NCBI RefSeq assembly: GCF_050947875.1
Contig: NC_134572.1
Coordinates: 118,024,709-118,088,708 of the forward strand
Direction of reading: 5' to 3'
Length of the DNA stretch: 64,000 nucleotides
Source: Dermacentor variabilis
Taxonomy: Eukaryota; Arthropoda; Arachnida; Ixodida; Ixodidae
Under the pieces are notes generated by a model. The model was not told where the DNA came from and did not search any database. It saw only the letters and a program-made list of their open reading frames with translations. Shown in pieces: positions 1 to 56,062 of the stretch. How positions within the stretch are numbered: position 1 is the first letter of the stretch; each line of letters begins with the position of its first letter. The translations under genes and the position numbers were made by a program.

Positions 1-247
1 GGTGCAGAAATGAGTTCGACCAATAGTGAATAGGTTTGATACTGAACACTGGTAAGATTTTGCACAAGTACCATAGGGTGTCCCACGTCTCCCCTTCTCA
101 ACGTGCGCCATACATTCTAGGGGGCACACTCTATAGCACATATTTAAGAAAAGGTCAAATCGTGTTTGGTATAAAGTGTACTAGTATGCACTAGGCTGCA
201 ACATTTTAAATGTTAGAGTGCAATGAAATTTTGTTCTACAAAGGAAG

Positions 248-253
248 TTTAAT
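248..253 (-). other. Possible polyadenylation signal ATTAAA
   Basis: ATTAAA on the minus strand, about 350 nt downstream of the stop of exon 13. There is no AATAAA on that strand between here and the stop. It is a weak, context-only assignment. Confidence 0.25.
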
Positions 254-599
254 GCGAGTGAGTTCAATGCCTGACAGTAACTGCTCAATCCTTTTACTGG
301 TGGCACTGTCAACGACTGATGAGGATAACTACTACATGTTGTACTTTGCCCATTCACAAATAACTAATGTATTACTCTAAGATACCCATGTAACAATGAA
401 TTTCAATGAAATTTTAGATAGTGGAGACAGCTCAAATTAGCTTCCTTCCAAGTATTTCCCTATAAGAGCTCTCTAAAATGCTGAAATGGAAAGTGCAAAG
501 TGGCAAGTTGGCTCACTTAATGTCACAAAACAGTTGCAATGTGAGAATGTGATCAGAGCAACTAAAAATGAAGGATATGCAACATGGCGAGGACAACAC

Positions 600-46271
<45,672 letters not shown>

Positions 46272-46413
46272 TGCTGTCCCTATTATAATTCTAAATTCCT
46301 TCCAGTCTATATCGTTAATTCGATAAACATTCGTCTTATTTCGTTTAAATGTAACCGTCCATTCATCTGGTCTGACTGCTCAGTCACACACTAGTGGTTG
46401 GTTCTCTGTTTAC

Positions 46414-46531
46414 CTTTTCCAGTTCTTCATTCTTTCCTGGAACTATCATCTGGGCGTAGCCGCACAACGACCCGATTATTGGTCCATCCCCCATTGACAA
46501 TGTCACATGTTTCGTAGGCTCATCGTCAGAG
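46414..46531 (-). other. Open segment bounded by splice-like sites
   Basis: The minus strand reads SDDEPTKHVTLSMGDGPIIG and on to VPGKNEELEK between acceptor-like acatatag and donor-like AAAAG|GTAAAC. The phase does not match proposed exon 1. It could be an alternative upstream exon of the host gene or a mobile-element relic. Not recognised. Confidence 0.3.
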
Positions 46532-46825
46532 CTATATGTTGTAGCGTAGCAGATAGCTGGTTGTTTTATTAGTTAAAAGAGAGGAGGAAGGGAGGCAGAT
46601 TCCTACTGTCCGAACCGCAACTTCCAAGCTTTAGCGGCTGACGCCCGAACGATGGCCAGTTGAATGGAAGAGGATATGTAAGTAAATGATAGGAAGAAAG
46701 ATAGCAAATGAGACGCAAAAGAAAAAGAAAGAAAGAAGAAGGAGTATACAAACTTTTCGTTCTTGCCACTTGCCTTGGTCGACCCGCTGGTGCCTACACA
46801 ATCGGGTCGACCACAAACATATAGT

Positions 46826-46938
46826 ACGCGTGTGTTTTTGTATCTCGCACCCACTGGAACGCCGTCGATGCTGCGGCGATCGCACTCGCAATCTTGAGCT
46901 CAGCATCTTCGCCGAGCCGCCGCAGCCTGGATACTTAC
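46826..46938 (-). mobile_element. Diverged Ruka-like SINE head (antisense)
   Basis: gtgtttttgtatctcgcacc...gatgctgcggcgatcgcact...gagctcagcatcttcgccga follows the reversed order of the intact SINE's tRNA-like head, with many substitutions. Confidence 0.55.
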
Positions 46939-48287
46939 TTACCTGCACCGGTCAGTTATACAAGCGCGTGCGCTTCATCTTGGAGCTCGAAACATTTCCA
47001 CCGCTGTCACCTCGGACAGGACAGACCCGCGTTCCTCCTTCGTATCCCTCCCCCCCCCCCCCCCCCATGAATGCGCATTTCAATCGGTGGCACGGTGCCG
47101 GGTGGCCTGCCCTGCGCACGTAACTTAGCCTTCCAAAGCGGAACAGAAGCTCAAGGCGCGAGGAACTCCCGTACCGCAGAGAGCATCGTTACCGCCGTGC
47201 GAAAATCCTTCCGGGTGCAGCCATCCCGCGTGAACGCAGACCACGACCGCACATGCAAAAGATCTGTGCTCTGCCACCCCCGGAGCCTCCTCGTTTTATT
47301 TTTCCCGGCCGTCTTGCTGCAGCGCTTTTTTTCTTTTCTTTTTCCTCCCTGAAAACCGAGACATAAGCTGCCGCGACGAGCAGTCCCTGGCTCGACAACT
47401 CGGAGTGACAGTCCCACACTCCGCTGAAACCATTCAGCGTGGACGAAGACGAAGCTCGGATGACGCGAAGAAGAAGCCCAGCAACTGTACAAATGCTGTC
47501 GCACGAGCGTTAAAAAAGAAAGAATGAAACGGCTGGGATGTGGGTCCCACAAGTGTCCAAATGTTCCCGCACGAGCGTAACAAGAAGAAAAAAAAATAAG
47601 AGAGTAAGGAGGAGGAAGAGACCCAGGACAGAGGCGCTGTGCGCGAGCACTTCGCGCCTGACACGCTTGACGGATGCATCAGCCGAACGCCGTTACGGGA
47701 CGCGTCAGAAAGGGCCAGCGAAGGAACGAGGAGGGGGGGATGTCCTGAGGCCGCGAGCACCTGCAAGGTCGGCCCGCCAAGCCAAGTGTTCCGTGAAAAC
47801 GAATGCGAGGCCCGAAAACGCAGGGTCAACGACGTGCGAGACGGCGGACACCGCGGCGATTCGTGGCCCGACTCGCGTCAGCAGCCGACCGCGACCAGGG
47901 CTGGGGAAGGAGGAGGCCCGCTCATCCGCGGCGTTAATTTCGAGTGCGCCAGTTTGGACGCCGAAGGACAAAATACAAGAACAGCGGTACGAGGAACGAA
48001 AACGGAGTGCGGCACGCGGTGAGAAACAAGCTGTTCACTCCCGGTCAGTTGCGTCGTGACTATGGCTTCATATCTTAGTTTCACTTTCGCAGGAAGACCT
48101 GCCAAGATCTGCAGATACCCGTTGTGGCGCGTCGACCACACCCACCAAGAGCCTGCGAACCTTCCAGTAGTTAGTACGTCCCTCTATATTTCGTGACAGA
48201 CGATCGAGCTATCCTGAGCTAGCCCCAAGACGCCATGATCATGAAAGAAGAAAAAATGGCTGTGGCTTAGCTAAGGTTAAGCCCAGG
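46939..48287. other. CpG-rich stretch, no convincing gene
   Basis: High CpG density; upstream of proposed exon 1, so it could hold the promoter or 5' UTR (inference). Contains a C18 run at ~47049-47067. An imperfect direct repeat (acaaatg..gtcgcacgagcgt) at ~47486-47520 and ~47548-47580 encodes nothing recognisable. A 173-codon Arg/Ala-rich frame at 47538-48059 looks like a GC-rich by-product. Confidence 0.4.
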
Positions 48288-48560
48288 ATGCGAAGCATAC
48301 TAGCCTTTATTTTAGTTGTTGAACCACTGTTTAGCCTGGTGAACTGCTGTTGCTTGGCTATATTTGGTTCGGCTAGACGAAGAAACAACTCATGCAGGCG
48401 AGCGCACGAGCTGAGACCCGGCTATGTAGTTACGCGGCCGCAAGCGAGCGCACGAGTTGAGCCTCCGCTTTTGCAGCTGTTATGACGTCATATGGTAGCT
48501 ACGCGGCCGCGCGCGGCGCAGCAAGGAAGAGCGTGGTTGTGCGGCTAGTATGCTTCGCAT
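48288..48560. mobile_element. MITE with perfect 16-bp TIRs
   Basis: ATGCGAAGCATACTAG at 48288-48303 and its exact reverse complement at 48545-48560; 273 bp. Inside, gcgagcgcacgag and tacgcggccgc each occur twice. No transposase. Confidence 0.75.
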
Positions 48561-48863
48561 AAAAAAGAAAAGAAAGGAGGGAGCACACCGCAATGCCACT
48601 GAAGCCGAAATCTGATGGGCCAGTGGGGTCCCAACAAGTGAGTGCACGTCAAAGTGCACGGTTGGTTTTAGCGTTCCCGCTCTGCAGGCAGAGCCACGGC
48701 AGGGCAGCTGAACAAGCACGCACCGAACAAAAACCACTGGCATAGCTACTGCGAACCGAACATCTCTGCAAATCTCGATTCTTGCTCCGTGATCCCGACG
48801 CAAGAGGTCACGTGTTAGTTCACCACTGTGGCGTCACGGAGCGTTCGCCTGCAAACGCTGGCT

Positions 48864-48949
48864 GCGTGACGCACGGTCGGACTCGACTCTCCTCCGGAGC
48901 GCGGAGGAGCGAGTGAGTCGAGTTGGTCGAGTCCGGCCGTGCGTGACGT
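48864..48949. repeat. Nested inverted repeat
   Basis: acgcacggtcggactcga near 48869-48886 is mirrored at 48927-48944 with one mismatch. The loop holds a second inverted pair (ctcctccggagc / gcggaggag). Possibly a tiny MITE. Confidence 0.6.
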
Positions 48950-50541
48950 AGTGCTCCCTCCAACTGAACCTTTTCGCAGAGCAGTTTGTCCTAGAGAAAC
49001 GAGATGGCGCTTTCGGCGGCGCGCCGCATGTCGCCTCGGCGACAGCGCACGAATAAGAAATCACTACCGCTTCCACATTGCTTCTGTGCGATCAGGTGCC
49101 GGAATTACAACTGAGTTTTCGCTAACACACTGTGCTCCAATCATGCCGGATTGGATCATGTGGATTGAAGACGTGTGCAGTGGTCGGCTGCAAGAAATAG
49201 TGACTGGCATATTAATGAATGGAATGAATATGTGCAGCCAAGTTCGCGGACCGTTGCTGCAACTGTCCGTACGTGTTACCGGCATTTCGAGATGTGCGGC
49301 TTTCTTCCAGGATAAAGAAATTTGCTCATCCTTCAGCGTTGTATCGCTAACTTTCAAAGAAAGTGCTTCAGCCCCGGAACGTCGGCAACAGTGAGTACCA
49401 CTCGTTAAACGATGACAAAGGGAGCGGCGCCGCTTCCTGTCATAGTACGTTTCGCACTGAGTATCTACACACATCTACCCCAACTGGCACAGATTCTTAC
49501 GCCCACTCTATCGCCAACGTGTCAATATGTGAATGGCCGCACGCCTGAATATAAGCGCACCATATACGCAAAATGAATGACTGACTACACCGATAGCGCA
49601 GAAATGGTCGAAGCTGAATGTTTTGTGACGGTCCACAAGAGTAAGCGAGTTACTAGCGATAATACATATTTGTTGCAAGGTAATACAGTGTACAAAACGG
49701 CTACGTTTTAAGCCTTGCGTGCAGCAAGAACAAATCCATCGGTACTGAGCACACCCGCGAAGGATTAGGCAGAAGTTATGGGACAGTGACCGCACAAAGG
49801 AAATTTACCGAGTCGGAAATGTGTGCAAGCCGCTGCTTCAAAATATTTGCCAAATAAATAACGAAGAGCAAAACACAAATCCTGATTCAATTCATGAGCG
49901 GAAAGTTTGGAATACATATTTAGCCTCGCTTTTAAAACACGCGCCATATACGCTGCTCACGCCGTTTGGACATATACTAATCAGCTTCCAAAGCACTTTT
50001 GCATGTTCTCTGAATCTGTGGCCAAAGCTTCGTGTCGTCCACCCAGTCAACGTCTACGATATCTTCCGAAACAAACGTTTGCTAAGCCGCACCGGCATCA
50101 TACACACACACATTGTAAACGCGGAGGCAGTTGAGGCAAGCAATGGACGCGTCACCACGTGATCAAACATGGCAGCGCCTGCGGGATTGCCGAGAAAAGG
50201 GTCAATATTTTTCCTTTCTCCCTGGTCAGAATGTTCTGCTCCCACGTGACCACCTCTTGCGTCATGACGGAATGATACACTGCTGATAAGCGAAACCGAA
50301 ATTGGTTCGTAAAAAAAGTTATCAGAAATTTATTTAGGGGTGACGCTTAAGTTGGGGGGGGGGGGGGCAGTAGCTTTTCCTATAGTTTCGAAGTCGAAGA
50401 CATTCATTTGTAGCAAAAAAGGAAAGAAAATGAAAAAAAAAATGGGCTCTAATCCACGCTGTGAAGGTGGTTTGCCAGCAAAGCAGTGATATCACCTGAT
50501 CCAATAGATCAATGTGACGTAGCCTTGAACTGTCCTGTCGA

Positions 50542-50777
50542 GCCTGAGCACGATGCCGTTGTGCATAATGACGTTGCTGTTCCTTTCGCCGCTAATCGTA
50601 TTCGCGCTGCTCTTCAGGCGTCCTAGCTGTGCGTGGCTTGCTTAGGGCAGGAACCGCTGCGTCGTACCTAGCCTCAGCACGACGCCGTTGTGCATATTAA
50701 AGTTGCTCTTCCCGTCGCCGCTCATCTTGTTCACGTTGCTCTTCGGGAGTCCTAACTACGCGTGGCCTTTCCATAGC
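50542..50777 (-). repeat. 129-bp tandem repeat encoding Glu/Arg/Gln-rich peptide
   Basis: gcctgagcacgatgccgttg (50542) and gcctcagcacgacgccgttg (50671) begin two copies. The minus strand reads RTPEEQREQDERRREEQL and YAQRRRAEARYDAA, then a second copy with stops. It is similar in style to the 17-residue repeats at 40240 and is likely a relic of the same kind of peptide-repeat ORF. Confidence 0.65.
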
Positions 50778-50802
50778 GCTATCAGAACACAAATGAAATC
50801 AG

Positions 50803-51151
50803 TCTTTCAAAAGATGAAGCGCCAACAGTGACGGCACACTAAGAAGAATCAAAGACAGGACAAGGCGCTACTTGCAACTGTTTATTGAAGTTAAAGGTGG
50901 CTGATTGTATAGCCATGGGGAAAGGGGGACGAAAAAAATAGGAACACTGATTATGTGAATGCGCACGCGCGAGAACACTGAAGATGTATATGAAGGGAAT
51001 CACCATTAATCAAAATCTAAAACTCATCTACAAACATGCTTTCATTTGTGTAAATATTCAGAGACGGCGTGCAGACACAGGCGTCCTCTCTTAATCTGGT
51101 TGCCCTCCAACAATTCACGCGCCACATAGCGCCACTACAGCGGTATGCGGT
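50803..51151 (-). mobile_element. Inverted left arm of a Penelope-like element
   Basis: It reads, in reverse complement, through the same 3' UTR and the tail of the GIY-YIG domain found in the right arm, e.g. caattcacgcgccaca and cttgcaactgtttattga. Identity is high but not perfect, with indels. It meets the right arm in a perfect 14-bp hairpin (51138-51151 / 51157-51170). Confidence 0.8.
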
Positions 51152-51155
51152 CGTA

Positions 51156-51718
51156 TACCGCATACCGCTGAAGTGTGGGAAGGAGTACATCGGCTAAACT
51201 GGCCGATGCATTAATGAACGCCTGCGGGAGCATAAGCTTTCATTGAAAAACGGTTATGGTTCAAATTTGCCGCTTCATTGCAAGGCCTGCGGGAATGAGA
51301 ATAAGCAAGTATGTGAAGCAAGGCTTCATGATACAACAATCATGTTTAAAAGCAAAGATTCTGTGGCGCGTGAATTGTTGGAGGCCTACCGCAGATTAAG
51401 AAAAGAGGGGCGCCTGTGTCAGCACCCCGTATCTGAATATTTACACAAATCAAAGCATGTTTTTTAGATAAGTTTTAGGTTTTGATTAATCGTGATTCCC
51501 TTCATATACATCTTCAGTCTTCTCGCGCGTGCGCATTCACATAGTCAGTGTTCCTCTTTTTTCGTTCCCCTCTCCCCGTGGCTACATAATCAGCCACCTT
51601 TGACGTCAATAAACAGTTGCAAGTAGCACGACGTCAATAAACAGTTGCAAGTAGCGCCTTGTCCCGTCTTTGTTCCTTCTTTGTGTACCGTCACTGTTGG
51701 TGCTTCATCTTTTGAAAG
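51156..51718 (+). mobile_element. Penelope-like element, GIY-YIG endonuclease domain and 3' end
   Basis: 51156-51467 encodes PLKCGKEYIG-stop-TGRCINERLREHKLSLK, then CKACG...CEARLHD and VARELLEAYRRLRKEG, the GIY-YIG endonuclease of Penelope-like retroelements (EYIG, Arg of NERLREH). One stop (TAA, one base from CAA) interrupts it; the frame closes at TAG 51465-51467. The reverse transcriptase is missing. A 28-bp unit starting gacgtcaataaacagttgca is duplicated at 51602-51629 and 51630-51657. Confidence 0.85.
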
Positions 51719-52434
51719 CTGTGCCCCAACTAGCCCCACAACGTGTTTTACTGAAATCAGTCGCTATAGGCGTCCCTGCATTTGCACATGCTTGCTTTCG
51801 TCCTCTATAGCTCTCCCAAGCTTAAAGATGAAATCATTTTTTCTCGGAAAGAATCTGAACAGAGCGAGTGCATCATTCATGCTTCGATGAAATCTGCCGT
51901 CACCTCAGAATTCGATATGCTAGGTTTATCGCCCCTCGATGCGTTGTCACATATACGCGTACATTCGGCGACAAAAGTTTACGGACCGCGGGATGTCCGA
52001 AAACGTTCAATTCTCGAGCAGCCTGTAGCTGCTAACACGACAATGTTGTTAGCATATTCAAGTCGAGGCCCGAAATGCAAACGCAAAACTGCGTCAATAG
52101 GTTGCAGAGATACTGAGCCTTTTCTCAGAGCTCGTGCCCCCGAAATATTTTGCCGCCGGACGTGCGTTTCTGCATTAAAGGGATACGGACACAAAGTCTG
52201 AACATTTTACGTAAAATACTGAAAATCAGTCCTCAGTGGGCGAGAACACCGAGAACAAGCAGTCACTTAGCTCATTTTTCAGCGGACGGCTTTATTTTTT
52301 TTTTTTGCGTTTTTTGTGAGCGCGCGCAACGCCGCCCGGCCCAAGCGAGTTGGAAGGCGTGACGTCACGCCACCCTCGTCGGATAGCCAGCAGGCAACGG
52401 TCATTCGAGGCGTGCCGCCGCCGCCATCGCGAGC

Positions 52435-52596
52435 ATGGATTCGGGTTCTGGTGCCTCTACCAGCGATGAGTACACGTCTGAAGACGAGGACCGTTCCAAC
52501 TTGGCGAGAAATATAACGGCTTACGGTTACGAGCCTTCCGCGTCAAGCGACGGGTGCGCATCTTTCGCAACATTGCGCAACTTGCATTGCGTGTGA
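52435..52596 (+). pseudogene. Ser/Asp-rich N-terminal ORF of a frameshifted gene
   Basis: ATG at 52435 has a good start context (A at -3, G at +4) and opens 53 codons beginning MDSGSGASTSDEYTSEDEDR and including YGYEPSASSD. It stops at 52594-52596. The next frame is open from 52517 to 52798 and carries a Cys-rich domain, so one indel probably separates halves of one protein. About 260 bp upstream, TTAAAGGGATACGGACACAA (52175) resembles the end of a multicopy tick element, suggesting a mobile gene. The acidic Ser-rich, YGYEP start recalls multicopy tick proteins with a P2X7-like zinc-binding domain; this is a weak inference. Confidence 0.45.
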
Positions 52597-52798
52597 CCGA
52601 GCGGCAGAACATTCGCCACGGAAACAATGCCTCTACTGCAAGAAGTGTGAACCACGGTTCCGAGAGATTTTTGGCAGAAGCAAAGAAACAAAGGCACGTG
52701 AGGTTTTGAAAGCATTCCATATAAAGAAGAGAGGAAAAAACTGCGATAGTGATACTTCCGTGACCCTCTTCAAAAGCGAAATGTCCTATATATCTTGA
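52517..52798 (+). pseudogene. Cys-rich ORF following the frameshift
   Basis: Reads HCATCIACDRAAEHSPRKQC, LYCKKCEPRFREIFGRSKET and KKRGKNCDSDTSVTLFKSEM, ending TGA at 52796-52798. The C-x2-C-x2-C...C-x2-C-x2-C spacing suggests a zinc-binding fold. AATAAA at 52878-52883 lies 80 bp downstream as a plausible poly(A) signal. No start codon of its own is convincing. Confidence 0.5.
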
Positions 52799-53014
52799 AC
52801 GGTTTGGCAGATGATGCAGTATATATGGTCCTTGTGGGCACGTCTGTGATTTTCCTTATATTTGCCGATTTTTCGGTGAATAAAGATAGACGAAGTTGGC
52901 GCTTGTCCTGTGTCGTTCTCCCTCTCGTGATCGTCGTAGTTGGCGCTGTTCCTTCCTAATTCAAGAAGAGCAGGCGGCCGTGGACGTGCCGGTCAGGCAG
53001 CCCGGGCCAGCAAC

Positions 53015-53752
53015 ATGGTAAGTTTTTTTTTCTTTTTTCTAGTAAACTTGAAGTGCAGCGGCAGCAGTTCGTAAAGTTATGTTACGTAGAATGTAAAATG
53101 CCTATAGTTTTGTGACCCACGTTGAGGCAGAAACCCGCCGTGGTTGCTCAGTGGCTATGGTGTTGGGCTGCTGAGCACGAGGTCGCGGGATCGAATCCCG
53201 GCCGCGGCGGCAGCCTTTCGATGGGGGCGAGATGCGAAAACACCCGTGTACTTAGATGTAGGTGCACGTTAACGAGCCCCAGGTGGTCGAAATTTCCGGA
53301 GTCCTCCACTACGGCGTGCCTCATAATCAGGAAGTGGTTTTGGCACGTTAAACCCCATAATTTTGAGGCAGAAAGGCAGCTATTACGGCTGAATCGTAGG
53401 TATACGCTTACCTACGCTGTCGGCTTTCGATCGCTGCGCACTTCGTCTTTGCGCGACGAGACACGGCATGTGCAGAGTTTTCCAGCCGTTTCATAGCTCT
53501 GTGTTTATGGCTGCTGTCACATTCACGCCATTAGAAACTATTTTACTGGTTGAACTCGTTTAGATGGGCGGCTGCGCTAGGGACCCGTCGACCAGATCAC
53601 TTAGCTACATCGAATTTGTGGCCATAGAGAAAGGAAAGACTTTAACTGTGACAGTTATTAGGGAAATGCTGCGCGAAAAATCAAGTCATGAAACCCGACG
53701 CATGATCATGCAGAGACTTATGAAAATCCGTCATTTTTTTGCTTCAGATTGA
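53015..53752 (+). CDS. Hypothetical small two-exon gene (ATG|intron|exon 53564-53752)
   Basis: A donor-like CAACATG|GTAAGTTTT at 53018 and an acceptor-like ctcgtttag| before 53564 would join an ATG (53015-53017) to a 62-codon frame. That frame begins MGGCARDPSTRSLSYIEFVA and ends QRLMKIRHFFASD-TGA (53750-53752). AATAAA follows at 53779-53784. The protein is basic, mostly helical by eye, and unrecognised. The intron hosts an intact SINE. It could be a host orphan gene or a mobile-element exon. Confidence 0.3.
53134..53362 (+). mobile_element. Full-length Ruka-like SINE with 12-bp target-site duplication
   Basis: TTGAGGCAGAAA at 53122-53133 and 53363-53374. The head has an A box (tggttgctcagtgg), a B box (ggatcgaatcccgg), then gcgagatgcgaaaacacccg and tggttttggcacgttaaacc. 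It is the best-preserved copy in the window and serves as its reference. Confidence 0.92.
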
Positions 53753-54136
53753 AAAGCAGCGTGTGAAAAGGCAATGTAAATAAATGCGCTGCGCATTTTA
53801 GATTACTACACATGCATCCTATTGTCTGGCGTTCATTCACTGGCTGTGTTTTGCATATTTGATCAATTAAAACGGCGCTCATGTGCTTTCATTCAATATT
53901 AGACGCAGCGAAAGTGTACAAAACATGACTATTTTGTTTTGTGACAGGAAACATGCATCCGCAGGGTGAACGATTTCTGTCACAACCCGAGAATGCCTGT
54001 TCTTGCACAGCCAATGAAAGGGTAATTTTCCTTTTTTCAAAAGGTGCTCCTGCGGTCACCGCTGCGGCTACATGGCTACAGAAAGAGAGGGGATCTGTTG
54101 CACAGGGCAACAAAAGGTGGCGAACACAGCCGAGAG

Positions 54137-54431
54137 TTACGAGTGCATCACTAAGCACCCGCTCTTTGAATTGTATTGCCTCAACAGGAGCCTTTTGAGT
54201 GGCCTGCCAAGGCTTTTCGGCACAGCCGGGCTGGTCGCATAATCATCGTCGACGAAGTGGTCCACGCAAATGAAACCATTCTTCAGAAGTCTCCATGCTG
54301 GGCGTGATGGCTGACAGGCACGTGTCCAAAGTTTACGCACCTTCTCGTCTCTGGGAAACGTGTGCGACGGCGTGTCACAAACCCGACGATGCTGTTATAA
54401 CAGCCTTTGCGGCGCAGTAATGTCTGGGCAT
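54137..54431 (-). pseudogene. THAP-domain zinc-finger pseudogene
   Basis: The minus strand starts MPRHYCAAK (ATG 54431-54429), shifts frame to KGCYNSIVGFVTRRRTRFP, shifts again to RDEKVRKLWTRACQPSRPAW, and continues NGFICVDHFVDDDYATSPAV. This gives the THAP C-x4-C...C-x2-H ligands, the FP and W landmarks and the (C)xxHF..DDY signature. At least two frameshifts inactivate it. THAP proteins bind DNA and include P-element-type transposases; the rest of any transposase is absent. Confidence 0.75.
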
Positions 54432-55048
54432 TTCCTTCAGCCGCGACGAATGCGTCAATACCGATCGACGACCGCGGGAACATGCGTGTAAGACCTGCGT
54501 GGAACGCCAAGGGGGATACCGTTTCAGACGGGCCACGTGCGAACATCGCCGACAGCGATAAACGAACGCCATGCGAACGCTGCAAGGAACAGACACTCCG
54601 GAAAGACTGCGACGGCTGTGGCTGACCTTGGCCGCGCGCGTGCAGGGGTGTCATGTGACGTGAAATTTCAGCTTCTACCGGCGGCCGCTTGGAGGCAAGG
54701 CGCAACAGAAAATCGCAAAAAAAAAAAAAAGTTTCTCGTTGTGCTTTTTCAAAGCAGCTTGTTGTATTCGTCATTTCCAACAGTTCAACTTTTGTTCTGA
54801 CTCAATGATAGACGCACATAGCTCGCGCCGAAGGCGGCGTACAACAGTATCTGTCCTCATCGTTTTCGTGGGACCAAAGACATTGCACACGAAACTGGAG
54901 GAGAAGGCGAAACCAGGCTTGAATAACAGCGGAAACCGGCCTCTCCATTTTACATCGCGAACATGGCGCGGCGCCAATCGGCGCAACTATCCAACTCGCG
55001 AGACCGCTTTGCCACGCGCTCGCGCGTCGTAGCTCATACTGAGCGCGA

Positions 55049-55143
55049 TACATTTTAGAATGTAGTATTCTACAATGTACAACAAGCACGAACAATACAT
55101 TCTAGAATGTACAACATGCACCAACGGTACATTCTAGAATGTA
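55049..55143. repeat. 32-bp repeats containing the palindrome TACATTCTAGAATGTA
   Basis: The 16-bp palindrome occurs perfectly at 55096-55111 and 55128-55143 and with one change at 55049-55064; a more decayed copy lies near 55066-55078. The core TTCTAGAA has the tail-to-tail arrangement of heat-shock-element half-sites. Confidence 0.8.
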
Positions 55144-55936
55144 CGACTACGCAGTAGTACAACACTGTTGCGATGCTATACAATCTGATCAGACACGCCT
55201 TCTTTGCTATAGAATTGGCAACATCGTTGAAGAAGTTTTGTATGTTATATAGACTCGTATGGCGGCGCCGATCGAAAGCTTGACAAGTGATAATCGAAAG
55301 CTCGACAAGCGATAATCCGGTCAGAACGAACACCGGCATAAAGCAAAAGAGCGGCGTTTGGCAACATGCGGGCACCAGCCGGCATTTTCTTTTAATAAGT
55401 TCCCGCGCGAGGTGTGCTATATCCCACCCGAGGCCAACAGCGGCCCGAAGAAGGCCCTTTTGACGCAGCTTCCGAGGCGGGGCCTCTCGCGAAACGCGAG
55501 TCACGCTCCACTGATCGCGTCAAACCGTCCGTGTCAAACTGCCAGGGCTCGAACGGAGCGGCGGTAACTACACAACGGCGAAGAGGAAACGTACGGGTCT
55601 ACAGCGACAAGTGGTTTTTCCGCGAGAACGCGCAACTTGTTTTTGCTATCGTTCTCTCTTTTTTTTTTTCTTTCAAGCACCGCTTTTCTTCCTTCAACGG
55701 GTTGCCTCCATGTTTCCCATATTACCTACGAAATGGCCGGCATTTTCCAACTCGCAGACAAGAGGTCGGCCCTTCAAAACCAGGCGCCAACAAATATATA
55801 TGCCTGTTTCAGTCTTCAAATCTTTCATATCTGCACAATGATGATGGTGATGACGATGTCTGCTGAAGCATTGCCCCGCAACGTGTCTTTCTACCGCGGT
55901 ACAGTACACCGTATATATTCGACGACACCAAATTAT

Positions 55937-56062
55937 TAACGATTCGAATATTGGCCTATTCGATTGGGCCCTCGACTTGAGTAGTCACTATAGTATTCGA
56001 TTTGGTCCCCGAATTGAATAGTCACTACTCGAAAATCCGAATATATTTCGAATAGTCCTCGA
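55937..56062. repeat. TATTCGA-rich degenerate repeat
   Basis: Multiple attcgaata / tattcgat / gaatagtc words arranged as an imperfect ~45-bp repeat (ttgagtagtcactatagtat; ttgaatagtcactactcgaa). Similar words recur at 56563-56630. Confidence 0.6.

Noticed and set aside
47538..48059. 173-codon Arg/Ala-rich frame
   Set aside because: CpG-rich DNA is poor in stop codons and overlapping frames are equally open; no recognisable motif, no splice or poly(A) context.
53564..53752. C-terminus of a P2X7-like protein continuing from 52798
   Set aside because: The Cys-rich frame already ends with a stop and a nearby AATAAA, and the downstream frame shows no similarity that I can recognise.
54283..54780. 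165-codon minus-strand frame as a gene
   Set aside because: Only the part overlapping the THAP pseudogene is protein-like, and it is covered there; the N-terminal part is a chance extension.
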